Counted from the first letter of the stretch, positions 14,734-23,552 are shown. The stretch: DNA of 64,000 nucleotides from JBHFEI01 sp041928815 (GCF_041928815.1 NZ_JBHFEI010000007.1:62001-126000), one strand, 5' to 3'. Made by a program: numbers and translations. The notes: a model not told the origin generated them from the letters alone.

Positions 14734-15522
14734 TCACATCACCGTGCGGATCAGGCCGCCGTCGATCCGCAGCGCCGCGCCGTTGACGATGCCGGTGCGG
14801 GCGCTGCCGAGGAAGGTGACGAAATCCGCGACCTCCTCCGGCTTCGACAGGCGCTGGATCAACGAGGTCGGCCGGTTGTCGGCGACGAAGCGGCGCTCGG
14901 CTTCCTCCGTCGGCACGCCGGGATAGAGGCCGGCGATCAGCGCGGCCACCCCTTCCGTGCTGCACGGACCCGGCAGGACGGAATTGACCGTGACCTTCGT
15001 GCCCTTGGTCGTCTCGGCGAGATTGCGCGCCAGCGAGAGCTGCATCGTCTTGGTGGCGCTGTAGGCGGGCATTTCCGGCGCCGGATTGATGCCGGATTCG
15101 CTCGCCATGAAGATCACCCGCCCGGCATTGCGCGCAAGCATCTTCGGCAGGTAATGGCGGCCGAGACGCACGCCGCTCATCACGTTGGTCTCGATCAGCG
15201 CGTACCAGCGGTCGTCGCCGGCCGCATAGATGTCGACCGCCTCGTAGATACCGAGGTTGACGACGAGCACGTCGACGTCCGGGCAGGCGGCGATGAGGGC
15301 GCGGCAGCCCTCCTCCGTTCCCGAATTGCCGACGGCGGCCTCGACGCGCGCGTCCGGATGGGCGGCGAGGATGCGCGCGCGCGCCGCCTCGATCGAGGCG
15401 GCGCTGCGGCCATTGACGACGACGGTCGCGCCTTCGGCGGCCATGCCGCTGGCGATGGCGAAGCCGAGGCCCCCGGTCGAGGCGGTGACGAGGCAGCGTT
15501 TTCCGTCATAGCCGAGGTTCAT
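14734..15522 (-). CDS. Short-chain dehydrogenase/reductase (SDR)
   Basis: A 262-residue classical SDR. The cofactor loop TASTGGLG (residues 13-20) has Ala in place of the usual first Gly. Ser141 or Ser143 (FMASESG), Tyr154 and Lys158 (AYSATK) are the catalytic residues. It overlaps the ATPase stop by 4 bp and is 13 bp before the ABC-2 permease, so it is embedded in the transporter operon. It resembles the SDR at the head of the same run (22655-23437), sharing SESG and PTSLI-RL blocks, so both may act on related substrates. Such enzymes oxidise sugars or polyols, or reduce keto groups. Confidence 0.9.
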   Translation of the reverse strand: MNLGYDGKRCLVTASTGGLGFAIASGMAAEGATVVVNGRSAASIEAARARILAAHPDARVEAAVGNSGTEEGCRALIAACPDVDVLVVNLGIYEAVDIYAAGDDRWYALIETNVMSGVRLGRHYLPKMLARNAGRVIFMASESGINPAPEMPAYSATKTMQLSLARNLAETTKGTKVTVNSVLPGPCSTEGVAALIAGLYPGVPTEEAERRFVADNRPTSLIQRLSKPEEVADFVTFLGSARTGIVNGAALRIDGGLIRTVM

Positions 15523-16508
15523 GCGGCGTGCTCCTTCAGAAAGGGGGATGATGCGCCGGCAGCCGGCGTTGCGGTAAGGCCGAGGAACAGGTCCTCGAGC
15601 GTCGGCTCGACGATGGCGACGGCGAGCACGGTGAAGCCGGCCGCGGCGACCAGCTTCGCCGCCGTCGCCCGGTCCGTGCGCGCGTCCCTGGTCAGCGCCG
15701 GATCGAGCGCGACCTCGATCCGGCAGGCATCGACGGCGCGAATGTCGGAAAGACCCCGCCGGCCGAGAAGGACCGTGGCGGCCGTCGCCGCCTCCTCGAA
15801 GATCTCCACCGTCAGCCGCTGGCGCGCGCCGGCGGCGGATGCGAGATCGGCCTGCCGGCCCGAGGCGACGATCCGCCCGTCCTTCATGAAGATCACGCTG
15901 TCGCAGACCCGCTCCATCTCGGCGAGCTGATGCGAGGAAAAGAGCAGCGTCGCGCCCGCCTCGCGCATCTCTCGGAAGATCGCGCGCATGTCGGCGACGC
16001 CCTCAGGGTCGAGGCCGAGCGTCGGTTCGTCGAGGATCAGGAATTCCGGCCGGTGCATGAGCACGCGCGCGAGGCAGAGCCGCTGCTGCATGCCGCGCGA
16101 AAAGGTGCCGGCGCGGCGGTCGGCGGCGGCGGACAGGCCGACGCGCTCGAGCGCGGCGCCGACGCGCGACGTCACCGCGTCGAGCCCGTAGAGCCGGGCG
16201 AAGAAGGCGAGATAGGCGCGCGCCGTCATCTCCGGATAGACGCTCGGCTTTTCCTGGAGGAAGCCGACTCGCATCAGCACATCCTTGCGCCGCTGTCCGT
16301 CGCGGATGCCGAGAAGCTCGACATGGCCGGCATCCGGCGCGACAAGCCCGGTGACCATGCCCATCACCGTCGTCTTGCCGGCGCCGTTCGGACCGAGGAA
16401 GCCGACGATCTCGCCGCGGCGGACCGAGAGGCCGACGCCGTCGACGGCGCGCCGGCCGCGAAAGCTCTTCGTCAGTCCGTCAGTGACAAGCGCGCGATCG
16501 ACGGTCAC
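15519..16508 (-). CDS. ABC transporter ATP-binding protein (ABC-2 type system)
   Basis: A 329-residue ATPase with Walker A GPNGAGKTT (residues 39-47), signature FSRGMQQRLCLAR, Walker B LILDEPTLGLDP and H-loop SSHQLAEME, all intact. The C-terminal 80-90 residues resemble the accessory region of DrrA/NatA-like subunits. It starts at GTG 16508. It should energise the permease at 13875-14720. It is preceded by a small membrane protein gene and followed, with a 4-bp overlap, by an SDR. A sugar-importer operon continuing directly into an ABC-2 system is unusual. Confidence 0.9.
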   Translation of the reverse strand: MTVDRALVTDGLTKSFRGRRAVDGVGLSVRRGEIVGFLGPNGAGKTTVMGMVTGLVAPDAGHVELLGIRDGQRRKDVLMRVGFLQEKPSVYPEMTARAYLAFFARLYGLDAVTSRVGAALERVGLSAAADRRAGTFSRGMQQRLCLARVLMHRPEFLILDEPTLGLDPEGVADMRAIFREMREAGATLLFSSHQLAEMERVCDSVIFMKDGRIVASGRQADLASAAGARQRLTVEIFEEAATAATVLLGRRGLSDIRAVDACRIEVALDPALTRDARTDRATAAKLVAAAGFTVLAVAIVEPTLEDLFLGLTATPAAGASSPFLKEHAA

Positions 16509-16523
16509 GGCAAGGCTCCGTCT

Positions 16524-16766
16524 CTAGTAGGGCAGCGGCAGCATGTAGAGCCGGCCGAGATTGATGACGATCATGGTGACGCCGGCGGCGAGCAGGAATT
16601 CCATCGGCCAGGCGAGCAGCCTGGCGCGGTCGTTCCAGAGCTTGAAGGCGACGATGACGATCACGGCGGTCAGCGAGGCCGGCCAGTGCGACGTGTCGCC
16701 GGCGATCACCGTGCAGGAGCCGAGCAGGAAGGCGATGATGATCAGGAGGACGAATTGCGACTTCAC
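16524..16766 (-). CDS. Small hydrophobic membrane protein (80 residues)
   Basis: An 80-residue protein with three hydrophobic stretches: residues about 5-21, 31-43 and 55-75. The N-terminus MKSQFVLLIIIAFLLGSC ends in a lipobox-like LGSC, so it could be a tiny lipoprotein, or simply a membrane protein. It starts at GTG 16766, three bases after the stop of the importer ATPase, and is followed 15 bp later by the ABC-2 ATPase gene. I recognise no family. Rhizobial glycerol importers carry a small membrane gene (glpU) in a similar position, which is an analogy only. Confidence 0.75.
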   Translation of the reverse strand: MKSQFVLLIIIAFLLGSCTVIAGDTSHWPASLTAVIVIVAFKLWNDRARLLAWPMEFLLAAGVTMIVINLGRLYMLPLPY

Positions 16767-16769
16767 GGT

Positions 16770-17912
16770 TCAGATCTCCCCGATGTCTTCGGCGGCTTTG
16801 GCATGGGCGATCGTGCGGCCGGTCGCCGGATCGAAGAGGTAGAGCCAGTTCGGATCGAAGCCCATGGCGAGCCGGCTGCCTTCTTCCTTCGACAGGCCGG
16901 CCGTTTCGGTGGTCGAGGTGCGCGTGGTGATCTCGATCGCGCCCGCCCGCAACACGTAGAGGTTCTCCGCCCCGGTCGGCTCGAAGGAATAGAGCTCGGC
17001 GACCACGGGGCAGCGCGCGTCGGGGTGGCCCGCGACGAGAACATGCTCGGGCCGCACGCCGAGGCGGAGCCTTGTGCCGACCCGGTCCGCAAGGCGGTTC
17101 TCCGCCGCCCATCCGGCATCGAAGGCGATGTCGAACGCGCCGGTCCGGCCGAGGACCCGGCCGCTTTCCGAGGCGATCTCGATGTCGAAGACGTTCATCT
17201 GCGGTTCGCCGACGAAGGTTGCCACGAATTCCGTCGCCGGACGCTCGAAGATCTCGCGGGGGCTGGCGAACTGCAGCATCTCGCCGTCCTTCATCACGAT
17301 GATGCGGTCGGCCATGGTCATGGCCTCGAGCTGGTCATGGGTGACGAAGATGGTGGTGACGCCGATCGTCTTCTGGATGTGGCGCAGCTCCGCGCGCATC
17401 TCGCCGCGAAGCTGCGCGTCGAGATGGGACATCGGCTCGTCCATCAGGAAGACGTCCGCGTCGCGCACCAGCATGCGGGCGATCGCGACGCGCTGCAGCT
17501 GGCCGGCCGAAAGCTGGTCGGGCTTGCGCTCGAGGATGTCGGCGATCTGCATCGTCCGCGCGACGGCGCCGACCTTGTCGCGGATCGCCGCCCGGTCGAG
17601 CTTGCGGACCTCCAGCGGATAGGCGATGTTGCCGAAGACGGTCAGGTGCCGGTAGAGGCCGTAGTCCTGGAACACCATGCCGACATTGCGGTGGCGGGGT
17701 TTGAGGAAGGTGACGTTGCGCCCGCCGATGCGGATCGCGCCCTCGGAGGGCATTTCGAGGCCGGCGATCATCCGGAGCGTCGTCGTCTTGCCGCAGCCGG
17801 ACGGCCCGAGCAGGAAGACGAACTCCCCGTCCTCGACGCCGATCGTGACGTCCCTCACGGCGGAGAAGGCGCCGAAATTCTTGTTCAAACCATCGATCCG
17901 AATGTCAGCCAT
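16770..17912 (-). CDS. Sugar ABC importer ATPase, subunit B (MalK/UgpC type, variant signature)
   Basis: A 380-residue MalK-like ATPase. Walker A is GPSGCGKTT (36-44), the Q-loop glutamine is Gln82 (MVFQDYGLYRH), Walker B ends in DEP with Glu159, and the H-loop is His192. The signature is LSAGQLQR (134-141), with Ala replacing the first Gly of LSGGQ. The C-terminal 130 residues are the OB-fold regulatory domain. It belongs with the second ATPase at 21472-22638, whose Q-loop is altered instead, suggesting an obligate heterodimer. It follows the permease genes and precedes the small membrane protein. Confidence 0.93.
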   Translation of the reverse strand: MADIRIDGLNKNFGAFSAVRDVTIGVEDGEFVFLLGPSGCGKTTTLRMIAGLEMPSEGAIRIGGRNVTFLKPRHRNVGMVFQDYGLYRHLTVFGNIAYPLEVRKLDRAAIRDKVGAVARTMQIADILERKPDQLSAGQLQRVAIARMLVRDADVFLMDEPMSHLDAQLRGEMRAELRHIQKTIGVTTIFVTHDQLEAMTMADRIIVMKDGEMLQFASPREIFERPATEFVATFVGEPQMNVFDIEIASESGRVLGRTGAFDIAFDAGWAAENRLADRVGTRLRLGVRPEHVLVAGHPDARCPVVAELYSFEPTGAENLYVLRAGAIEITTRTSTTETAGLSKEEGSRLAMGFDPNWLYLFDPATGRTIAHAKAAEDIGEI

Positions 17913-17939
17913 GGCGGTGTTCCGATCCTGAAGCCAGCG

Positions 17940-18797
17940 TCATTTGCGCACCACGCCCTGTGAGAGGCCGTTGATGAGCTGGCGCTGCATGATGAGGACG
18001 AAGAGGATGAGGGGGGCGGTGATCAGCACCACGGCGGCGCCGAGCACGTTCCAGGCGATGTCGGCGCCGATCGAGTAGGCCATGATCGCCGGCGGCATGG
18101 TCTTGGCGCTGGTCGAGGTGAGGAAGGTGGCGAAGGCGAACTCGTTCCAGGACAGGATCATGACGAAGATCGCGGTCGCCGTGATCGACGGCATCATCAG
18201 GGGCAGCGTCACCTTGCGGAAGGCGGCGAACCAGGTGTCGCCGTCGACCATCGCCGACTCCTCGTAGCGCTTCGGGATGTCGCGGAAATAGCCGGTCAGC
18301 ATCCAGACGACGAAGGGGAGCTGCATCGCGGTGTAGAGGACGATCAGGCCGAGCAGCGTGTCGAGCAGGCCGACCGTCTGGAAGGTGACGAAGATCGGGA
18401 TGAGCACGGCGACCGGCGGCATCATGCGGTTGGTCAGCACCCAGAAGGAGACGTCGTCGCGCCCGGTGAACTCGTAGCGCGCCAGCGCATAGGCGCAGAA
18501 CATGCCGATCGTCACCGAGAAGAAGGTGGAGGCGAGCGAGACGACGACGCTGTTGAAGAAGTTCTTCAGGATGCCCTTCTCGAAGATCAGATAGCGGAAC
18601 GCCTCGAGCGAGGGGGTGAAGATCCAGTTGGGCGAACTCGACGAGGCGGAGGCGCCGTCCATGAAGCCGGTCATCACCATCCACATATAGGGGACGAAGT
18701 TGATCAAGCAGACGAGGCCAATGATGATGTAGGCCCACCAGTTGCGCTCCGTCGGCGGTGCCGCGGGCGATTCGATGCGGGTGTTGAGGCTGGTCAT
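17940..18797 (-). CDS. Sugar ABC importer permease (MalG type)
   Basis: A 285-residue inner-membrane permease with six transmembrane helices. The EAA loop that contacts the ATPase is seen as ESAMVDGDTWFAAFRKVTLP near residues 200-219. The N-terminal helix YIIIGLVCLINFVPYMWMV is typical of MalG/UgpE-like subunits. It starts at ATG 18797 with a GAGGA site, 9 bp after the preceding permease, and pairs with it to form the importer pore. Confidence 0.93.
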   Translation of the reverse strand: MTSLNTRIESPAAPPTERNWWAYIIIGLVCLINFVPYMWMVMTGFMDGASASSSSPNWIFTPSLEAFRYLIFEKGILKNFFNSVVVSLASTFFSVTIGMFCAYALARYEFTGRDDVSFWVLTNRMMPPVAVLIPIFVTFQTVGLLDTLLGLIVLYTAMQLPFVVWMLTGYFRDIPKRYEESAMVDGDTWFAAFRKVTLPLMMPSITATAIFVMILSWNEFAFATFLTSTSAKTMPPAIMAYSIGADIAWNVLGAAVVLITAPLILFVLIMQRQLINGLSQGVVRK

Positions 18798-18806
18798 GGT
18801 CGGTCC

Positions 18807-19781
18807 TCAGGCGGCGACGTCGGTCTTCGAGCGGAAGACGCGGATGAACACGAAGCTCATGACGATGATGATCATCATCATGATCAGCGACAGGGCGGCG
18901 GCCTTCGAGGCATCGAAGAATTCGAGCCCGGTCTTGGTGAGGAAGACGTTGAGCGTGGTCGTCGCATTGCCGGGGCCGCCGCGCGTCATGATGACGATCA
19001 GCTCGTAGGTGCGGAACGCATCCATGGTGCGGATGATCACGGCGATCAGGATCGCCGGGCGTAAAAGCGGCATGGTGATCGTCCAGAACACCCGCCAGGC
19101 GTTGGCGCCGTCGATCTCAGCCGCCTCGTAGGGCTGGCGCGGGATCGAGGCGAGGCCGGCCGACAGCATCAGGAACATGAAGGGCGTCCATTCCCAGACG
19201 TCGACGAAGACGAGCGTCTGGAAGGCGATCACCGGATCGGAGAGAAAGGGAATCTCGCCGAGGCCGAGCGCGCGGGTGATGCCGCCGACATAATAGGTGA
19301 CGAGGCCGGCGCCCGGATAGAACATGTAGCGCCAGATCAGCGCGGCGACGAGCGGCGGCAGGATCATCGGGATCAGGATGAAGACGCGCATGACGCTCAT
19401 GCCGACGAGGCGGCGCTGGAAGAGCAGCGCCAGGCCGAGGCCGAGCCAGAATTCGATGAACACCGCCTCGACGGTGAAGATCAGCGTCTTCGTCAGCGCC
19501 GACCAGAATTCCTGGTCCTGCATCAGCGCCTGGTACTGGTAGAGGCCGACGAAATAGCGCGGGATATAGGGCTTCGACAGGATGACGTTGTGGCCGGCGA
19601 TCCACAGCGAATAGAGGAAGGGATAGATGCCGATCGCAAACAGGATGATCAGCGTCGGCGCCATCAGCACCCAGGGAAAGACGGCGCGGTTGGACGGGCC
19701 GAAGCGGGCGAGAAGGGAGCGCCGGCCCGTATGCGGGCGCGCTTCCACCGCCTTGCCGGCGGTCGTTTCCGAGATCGACAT
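18807..19781 (-). CDS. Sugar ABC importer permease (MalF type)
   Basis: A 324-residue permease with a cytoplasmic N-terminus and six predicted helices. The EAA loop reads EAAEIDGANAWRVFWTITMP. It starts at ATG 19781, preceded by GGAGG. It is the partner of the MalG-type permease 9 bp downstream and follows the solute-binding protein gene across a gap containing a stable hairpin, which probably lowers permease expression relative to the binding protein. Confidence 0.93.
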   Translation of the reverse strand: MSISETTAGKAVEARPHTGRRSLLARFGPSNRAVFPWVLMAPTLIILFAIGIYPFLYSLWIAGHNVILSKPYIPRYFVGLYQYQALMQDQEFWSALTKTLIFTVEAVFIEFWLGLGLALLFQRRLVGMSVMRVFILIPMILPPLVAALIWRYMFYPGAGLVTYYVGGITRALGLGEIPFLSDPVIAFQTLVFVDVWEWTPFMFLMLSAGLASIPRQPYEAAEIDGANAWRVFWTITMPLLRPAILIAVIIRTMDAFRTYELIVIMTRGGPGNATTTLNVFLTKTGLEFFDASKAAALSLIMMMIIIVMSFVFIRVFRSKTDVAA

Positions 19782-19867
19782 GTCTCAGCCTCCAGTCATG
19801 GTCTTGCGCGCCGCGTCGGGTGGCGCAAGGCGTTCGGTATCGGGATGGGTCGTCGCCTGCGGGGACC

Positions 19868-19892
19868 GGAACCGGGCTCAGCGCCCGGTTCC
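19868..19892 (-). other. Intercistronic hairpin after the solute-binding protein gene
   Basis: GGAACCGGGC (19868-19877), loop TCAGC and GCCCGGTTCC (19883-19892) form a perfect 10-bp stem 12 bases after the binding-protein stop. There is no T-tract. Such hairpins often protect the upstream message and partly terminate transcription, giving more binding protein than permease. Confidence 0.55.
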
Positions 19893-19904
19893 GTCGTCAT
19901 CCGC

Positions 19905-21320
19905 TCAGTTCCACTGCGACGGCAGGCGGTCGTAGTAGGAGAGGTCGCGCCAGAGCTGCTTCGGCAGGTCGGTGCGGCCGGGGATGTAGTAGCCGCCCTT
20001 GCGCATGGCGTCGGTCATGCGCTTCTGCATGTTGGCGGCAGCCGTCTTCGAATCGATCTCGCCGATCCAGACCTTGTTGCCCTCCTCGCCCATGATGTCG
20101 GAGATTTCCGCCCATTCCGGCACGCGGATGCGCTCGTCCGGATTGGTCTCCTTCAGCATGAACTCATAGACGGACGGCCACCAGGGCTGGTACTTGGCGA
20201 GCGTCTCGCTCTTGTAGGTCGAGTGGCGCGAAGGGCCGGCCCCGAACTCGGTGGCGCGTTCCTGCACGTCCTTGGACGTCATCCACTGGATGAAGGTCCA
20301 GGCCGCGTCCTTGCGCTTGGAGTCCTTCGAAAGCCCGAAGGACCAGGCGCCGAACCAGGGATCGATCACGCCGTTCGGGCCGGCCGGCGTGTGCAGGTGC
20401 ACGTTCTTGCCGGCGACCTTGGCCTGCGTCGCGGGATCCTCGAAGAAGCCCTTGATGAAGTCCTGGTAGTTCCAGGTGCCGAAGGCGGTGCCGGACTGGT
20501 AGACGGCGGTCGCCTCGCCGATGCCCCAGTTGGCGCTGTCGGCCGGCATGAACTGCTTCAGCGAGACGAAATAGTCGATCGAGGCGACGGTGCGCTCGTT
20601 GTCGATGGTGATCTTCCAGTCCTTGTCGACATATTCGTCGCCCTTGGTCTCCGGCGTCTGGAAGGCGTAGAGATAGGGAAGGTAGGTCACGCCCCAGAAC
20701 CACCGGCCCGGAACGTTGGCGAAGCCGATCATGTTGGATTCGGGCTTGTGTACCTTCTTGGCGGCGTCCAGCATGTAGTCCGTGGTGAAGTCCGGCGAGA
20801 AGCGCTCCGGCAGCTTGAAGCCGGCCGCTTCCGCGACGTCGGCGCGGAAGGTCGTTCCGACGGGACCGGCCCCGAGCGGGATCGTGTAGAGCGTGTCGTT
20901 GAAGACGCCGGTGCCGCTGAGCACGCGCGGCAGGAAGTCGTCAATGTCATAGTCGGCGGCGGTCAGGTCGGGATTCTTCACATAGCCCATCAGCGGGTCG
21001 AGGAAACCGGCCGCCGCATATTCGGCGAGCCACATGACGTCGACGGCGTAGAGGTCGTAGGCGCCGGTGCCCTGCTGCATCTCGACCAGCGACTTCTGCC
21101 GGTAGTTCTCGAACGGCACCTCGTCGATCACCACCTTGATGCCGTAGGTCTTCTCGAATTCGGCGACGAATTTGCCGAGCGCCGCGAATTGCGGCATCGA
21201 CGGCGCCAGGAAGTGGATCGTCTCGCCGGCAAGCGCCTTCTGCGCTTCCGTCGGGGCCGCGTAGGTTGCGGCGGTCGACAGCATCAATGCCAGCGCCGCG
21301 CCGATGATCTTGCTTTTCAT
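19905..21320 (-). CDS. Extracellular solute-binding protein, ABC sugar importer
   Basis: A 471-residue periplasmic protein of the SBP family 1 (maltose-binding type). The signal peptide covers residues 1-21 (MKSKIIGAALALMLSTAATYA). The mature protein shows the usual family features, such as KFVAEFEKTYGIKVVIDEVP near residue 60, repeated Trp and Tyr ligand residues, and a C-terminal helical region. It starts at ATG 21320 behind AGGAGGAG. It is the specificity component for permeases 17940-19781 and the two ATPases. The ligand is probably a sugar, polyol or oligosaccharide. Confidence 0.92.
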   Translation of the reverse strand: MKSKIIGAALALMLSTAATYAAPTEAQKALAGETIHFLAPSMPQFAALGKFVAEFEKTYGIKVVIDEVPFENYRQKSLVEMQQGTGAYDLYAVDVMWLAEYAAAGFLDPLMGYVKNPDLTAADYDIDDFLPRVLSGTGVFNDTLYTIPLGAGPVGTTFRADVAEAAGFKLPERFSPDFTTDYMLDAAKKVHKPESNMIGFANVPGRWFWGVTYLPYLYAFQTPETKGDEYVDKDWKITIDNERTVASIDYFVSLKQFMPADSANWGIGEATAVYQSGTAFGTWNYQDFIKGFFEDPATQAKVAGKNVHLHTPAGPNGVIDPWFGAWSFGLSKDSKRKDAAWTFIQWMTSKDVQERATEFGAGPSRHSTYKSETLAKYQPWWPSVYEFMLKETNPDERIRVPEWAEISDIMGEEGNKVWIGEIDSKTAAANMQKRMTDAMRKGGYYIPGRTDLPKQLWRDLSYYDRLPSQWN

Positions 21321-21345
21321 CCGTGTTCTCCTCCTCTTGATTGTC

Positions 21346-21364
21346 CGTCCATCCCGGATGGACG
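21346..21364. promoter_or_regulatory. Dyad CGTCCATCC-C-GGATGGACG upstream of the binding-protein gene
   Basis: A 9-bp inverted repeat with a single central base lies 26 bp before the solute-binding protein start. It is too tight for a good hairpin loop, so a protein-binding site is more likely. The same 151-bp gap also holds GATCGAAGC direct repeats and an AAGCGCTT palindrome, so it may contain an internal promoter. Confidence 0.4.
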
Positions 21365-21471
21365 CTCCCGAGAGCGCGAATTCGATCGAAGCGGATCGAA
21401 GCCGCGCCCTAAGCGCTTTATTTCAAGGCATCCTCCTGCCGATCCTCGTTTCTCTCCCGCAGGATCGTGTC

Positions 21472-22638
21472 CTAGACCGGACGCGCCGGAACCCGCTGCC
21501 GTCCGGCCTCGTCGGTGAAGCGCGCCTGGCGGATGGTCCGGCCGGTGGCGGCGTCGAACAGGTAGACGAAGTCCGGATCGACCCGGAAGGCGATCGGCGC
21601 GCCGATCGCGCGCGGATGGCGGCGCGCCTCGTCGACGCTGGTCATCACCCGCACCATGCCGCCGGCGGTCTCGATGTCGAAGATGGTGCGCGAGCCGAGC
21701 GTCTCGACAGCGAAGACGGTGCCGTTGACGCGGCCGGGGCGGCTGTCGTCGGGGGCAGCGAGCACGAGATGCTGCGGACGCAGGCCGATCCTGTAGCCGC
21801 GATTGGCCGCAAGCGGCGCTCCGGCCGAAAGCCAGTCGGCACCCGCACCGATCAGAGCGCCACCGATCGAGAGAACGAAGCGGCCGCCGGTCTCGGCGAG
21901 TTCGGCCTTCAGCACGTTCATCGGCGGCTCGCCGATGAAGGTCGCGGCAAACAGCGTCTCCGGGCGGTCGAACAGCACCTGCGGCGCGGCGATCTGCTCG
22001 ATCTTTCCCTTGTTGATCAGCACGATGCGGTCAGCCATGGTCATCGCCTCGAGCTGGTCGTGCGAGACGTAGAGCATGGTGGCGCGGAAATCGCGCTGCA
22101 GGCGCTTGAACTCGACACGCATCCGGGCGCGGAGCTGGGCGTCGAGATGGGAGATCGGCTCGTCGAGCAGGTAGCAGTCCGCCTCGCGCACCAGCGCCCG
22201 GCCGATGGCGACGCGCTGCTGCTGGCCGCCGGAAAGCTGGGCCGGGCGCCGTTCGAGCAGCCGCTCGATCTGCAGCGTCTCGGCCACCGAGGCGATCCGG
22301 GCGCGGATCGCCGCCTCGCCGAGTTTGCGGATGCGCAGCGGATAGGCGAGATTTTCAAAGACCGAGAGATGCGGGAACAGCGAATGCTTGTCGTAGACCA
22401 TCGCCAGATTGCGCTCGCGCGGCGTCCATTGCGTCACGTCGCGGCGGTTGATGAGGATGCGCCCGGTGGTCGCCTCCTCCAGGCCCGCGACAAGGCGCAG
22501 CGTCGTCGTCTTGCCGGCGCCGGACGGACCGAGCAGGAACACGGCCTCGCGGTCGGCGACGTCGAGCGAGATGCCGGCGAGCGCCGCATGGCCGCCCTTG
22601 AAGGTCTTGCCCAGATTGTCGATCTGCAGATCCGCCAT
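21472..22638 (-). CDS. Sugar ABC importer ATPase, subunit A (MalK/UgpC type, variant Q-loop)
   Basis: A 388-residue MalK-like ATPase with Walker A GPSGAGKTT (37-45), canonical signature LSGGQQQR (135-142), Walker B Asp159-Glu160 and H-loop His193. The Q-loop, normally VFQ-S/N-Y-ALYPH, reads VYDKHSLFPH, so Asp83 replaces the conserved glutamine. The other ATPase of this operon has a normal Q-loop but an altered signature. In a heterodimer both changes fall in the same composite ATP site. The gene lies between an SDR gene and the binding-protein gene. Confidence 0.92.
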   Translation of the reverse strand: MADLQIDNLGKTFKGGHAALAGISLDVADREAVFLLGPSGAGKTTTLRLVAGLEEATTGRILINRRDVTQWTPRERNLAMVYDKHSLFPHLSVFENLAYPLRIRKLGEAAIRARIASVAETLQIERLLERRPAQLSGGQQQRVAIGRALVREADCYLLDEPISHLDAQLRARMRVEFKRLQRDFRATMLYVSHDQLEAMTMADRIVLINKGKIEQIAAPQVLFDRPETLFAATFIGEPPMNVLKAELAETGGRFVLSIGGALIGAGADWLSAGAPLAANRGYRIGLRPQHLVLAAPDDSRPGRVNGTVFAVETLGSRTIFDIETAGGMVRVMTSVDEARRHPRAIGAPIAFRVDPDFVYLFDAATGRTIRQARFTDEAGRQRVPARPV

Positions 22639-22654
22639 CGTCGAACTCCCGGCG

Positions 22655-23437
22655 TTAGAGGATAGAGCGGATGGTTCCGCCCTCGGCGCGCATCGCCATG
22701 CCGTTGAGGCTCGGCGAAGCGGCGAGATGCAGCACGCTCGCGGCGATTTCCTCCGGCGCGATCAGCCGGCGGATCAGCGAGGTCGGTTCGGTCTCGTCGA
22801 AATAGTCGGCCACGACCTGCTCGCGGGTGACGCCGCGCCCGGCGGCGATCGCCTCGTGGTAGCGGCGCACGGCCGCCGTCTCGGTCGGCCCCGGCAGGAT
22901 GGTGTTGACGCGGACCCGCGTGCCGCGCGTCAGTTCGGCGAGCGCCCGCGAAACGCCGAGCAGGCAGGTCTTCATCGCCCCGTAATGCGGCATCCAGGCC
23001 TGCGGCTTGACGCCGCTCTCGCTGGAGATGAAGACGACGCTTCCCTCGCCGCGCTCGAGCATGGATTTCAGCACGATGCGCGACATGCGCACCGCCGTCA
23101 TGACGTTGACGTCGAAGTAGTGGAACCAGTCGGCATCGGTCGTCTCGAAGAACGGCCGCACCTCGAAGATGCCGACGGAATTGACGAGGAAATCCACCGG
23201 GCCGGTTTCCTCGGCGAAATCCGCGAGCCGCCGGTCCTCGCCGGCGGCAGTGAGGTCGCAGGCCAGGCCGCGGGCGCCTGCGCCGAGATGGTCGAGCGCC
23301 GTTGCCACGTCCCGCGCTTCAAGGCCTGAGATGGTGGCACGGGCGCCTTCGGCGATGAAGGCGCGCGCGACCGCAAGCCCGATGCCGCTCGCTCCTCCCG
23401 TCACCAGCACATGCCGGCCGGCAAGTCCGTAATCCAT
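22655..23437 (-). CDS. Short-chain dehydrogenase/reductase (SDR), first gene of the long operon
   Basis: A 260-residue classical SDR with TGGASGIG (13-20), Ser139 (FISSESG), Tyr152 and Lys156 (HYGAMK). ATG 23437 behind AGGGGAGGAG is preferred over a longer frame from 23497. It precedes the ATPase-A gene by 16 bp and heads the minus-strand run down to 12622. It shares several blocks with the SDR at 14734-15522 (SESG, a -PTSLI-RL- segment, GG-IR at the C-terminus), suggesting duplication within the operon. It may oxidise the imported sugar or polyol. Confidence 0.9.
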   Translation of the reverse strand: MDYGLAGRHVLVTGGASGIGLAVARAFIAEGARATISGLEARDVATALDHLGAGARGLACDLTAAGEDRRLADFAEETGPVDFLVNSVGIFEVRPFFETTDADWFHYFDVNVMTAVRMSRIVLKSMLERGEGSVVFISSESGVKPQAWMPHYGAMKTCLLGVSRALAELTRGTRVRVNTILPGPTETAAVRRYHEAIAAGRGVTREQVVADYFDETEPTSLIRRLIAPEEIAASVLHLAASPSLNGMAMRAEGGTIRSIL

Positions 23438-23552
23438 TCGCTCCTCCCCTGCACGCCGCGCTCCGTCCGACGCAGCCGATCCCATGGGCGCCGCCATTGA
23501 GGCGCGCGGCGGTGGCCGGCCGACAGATGCGATGTGTTCCTTGGCAAATAGA

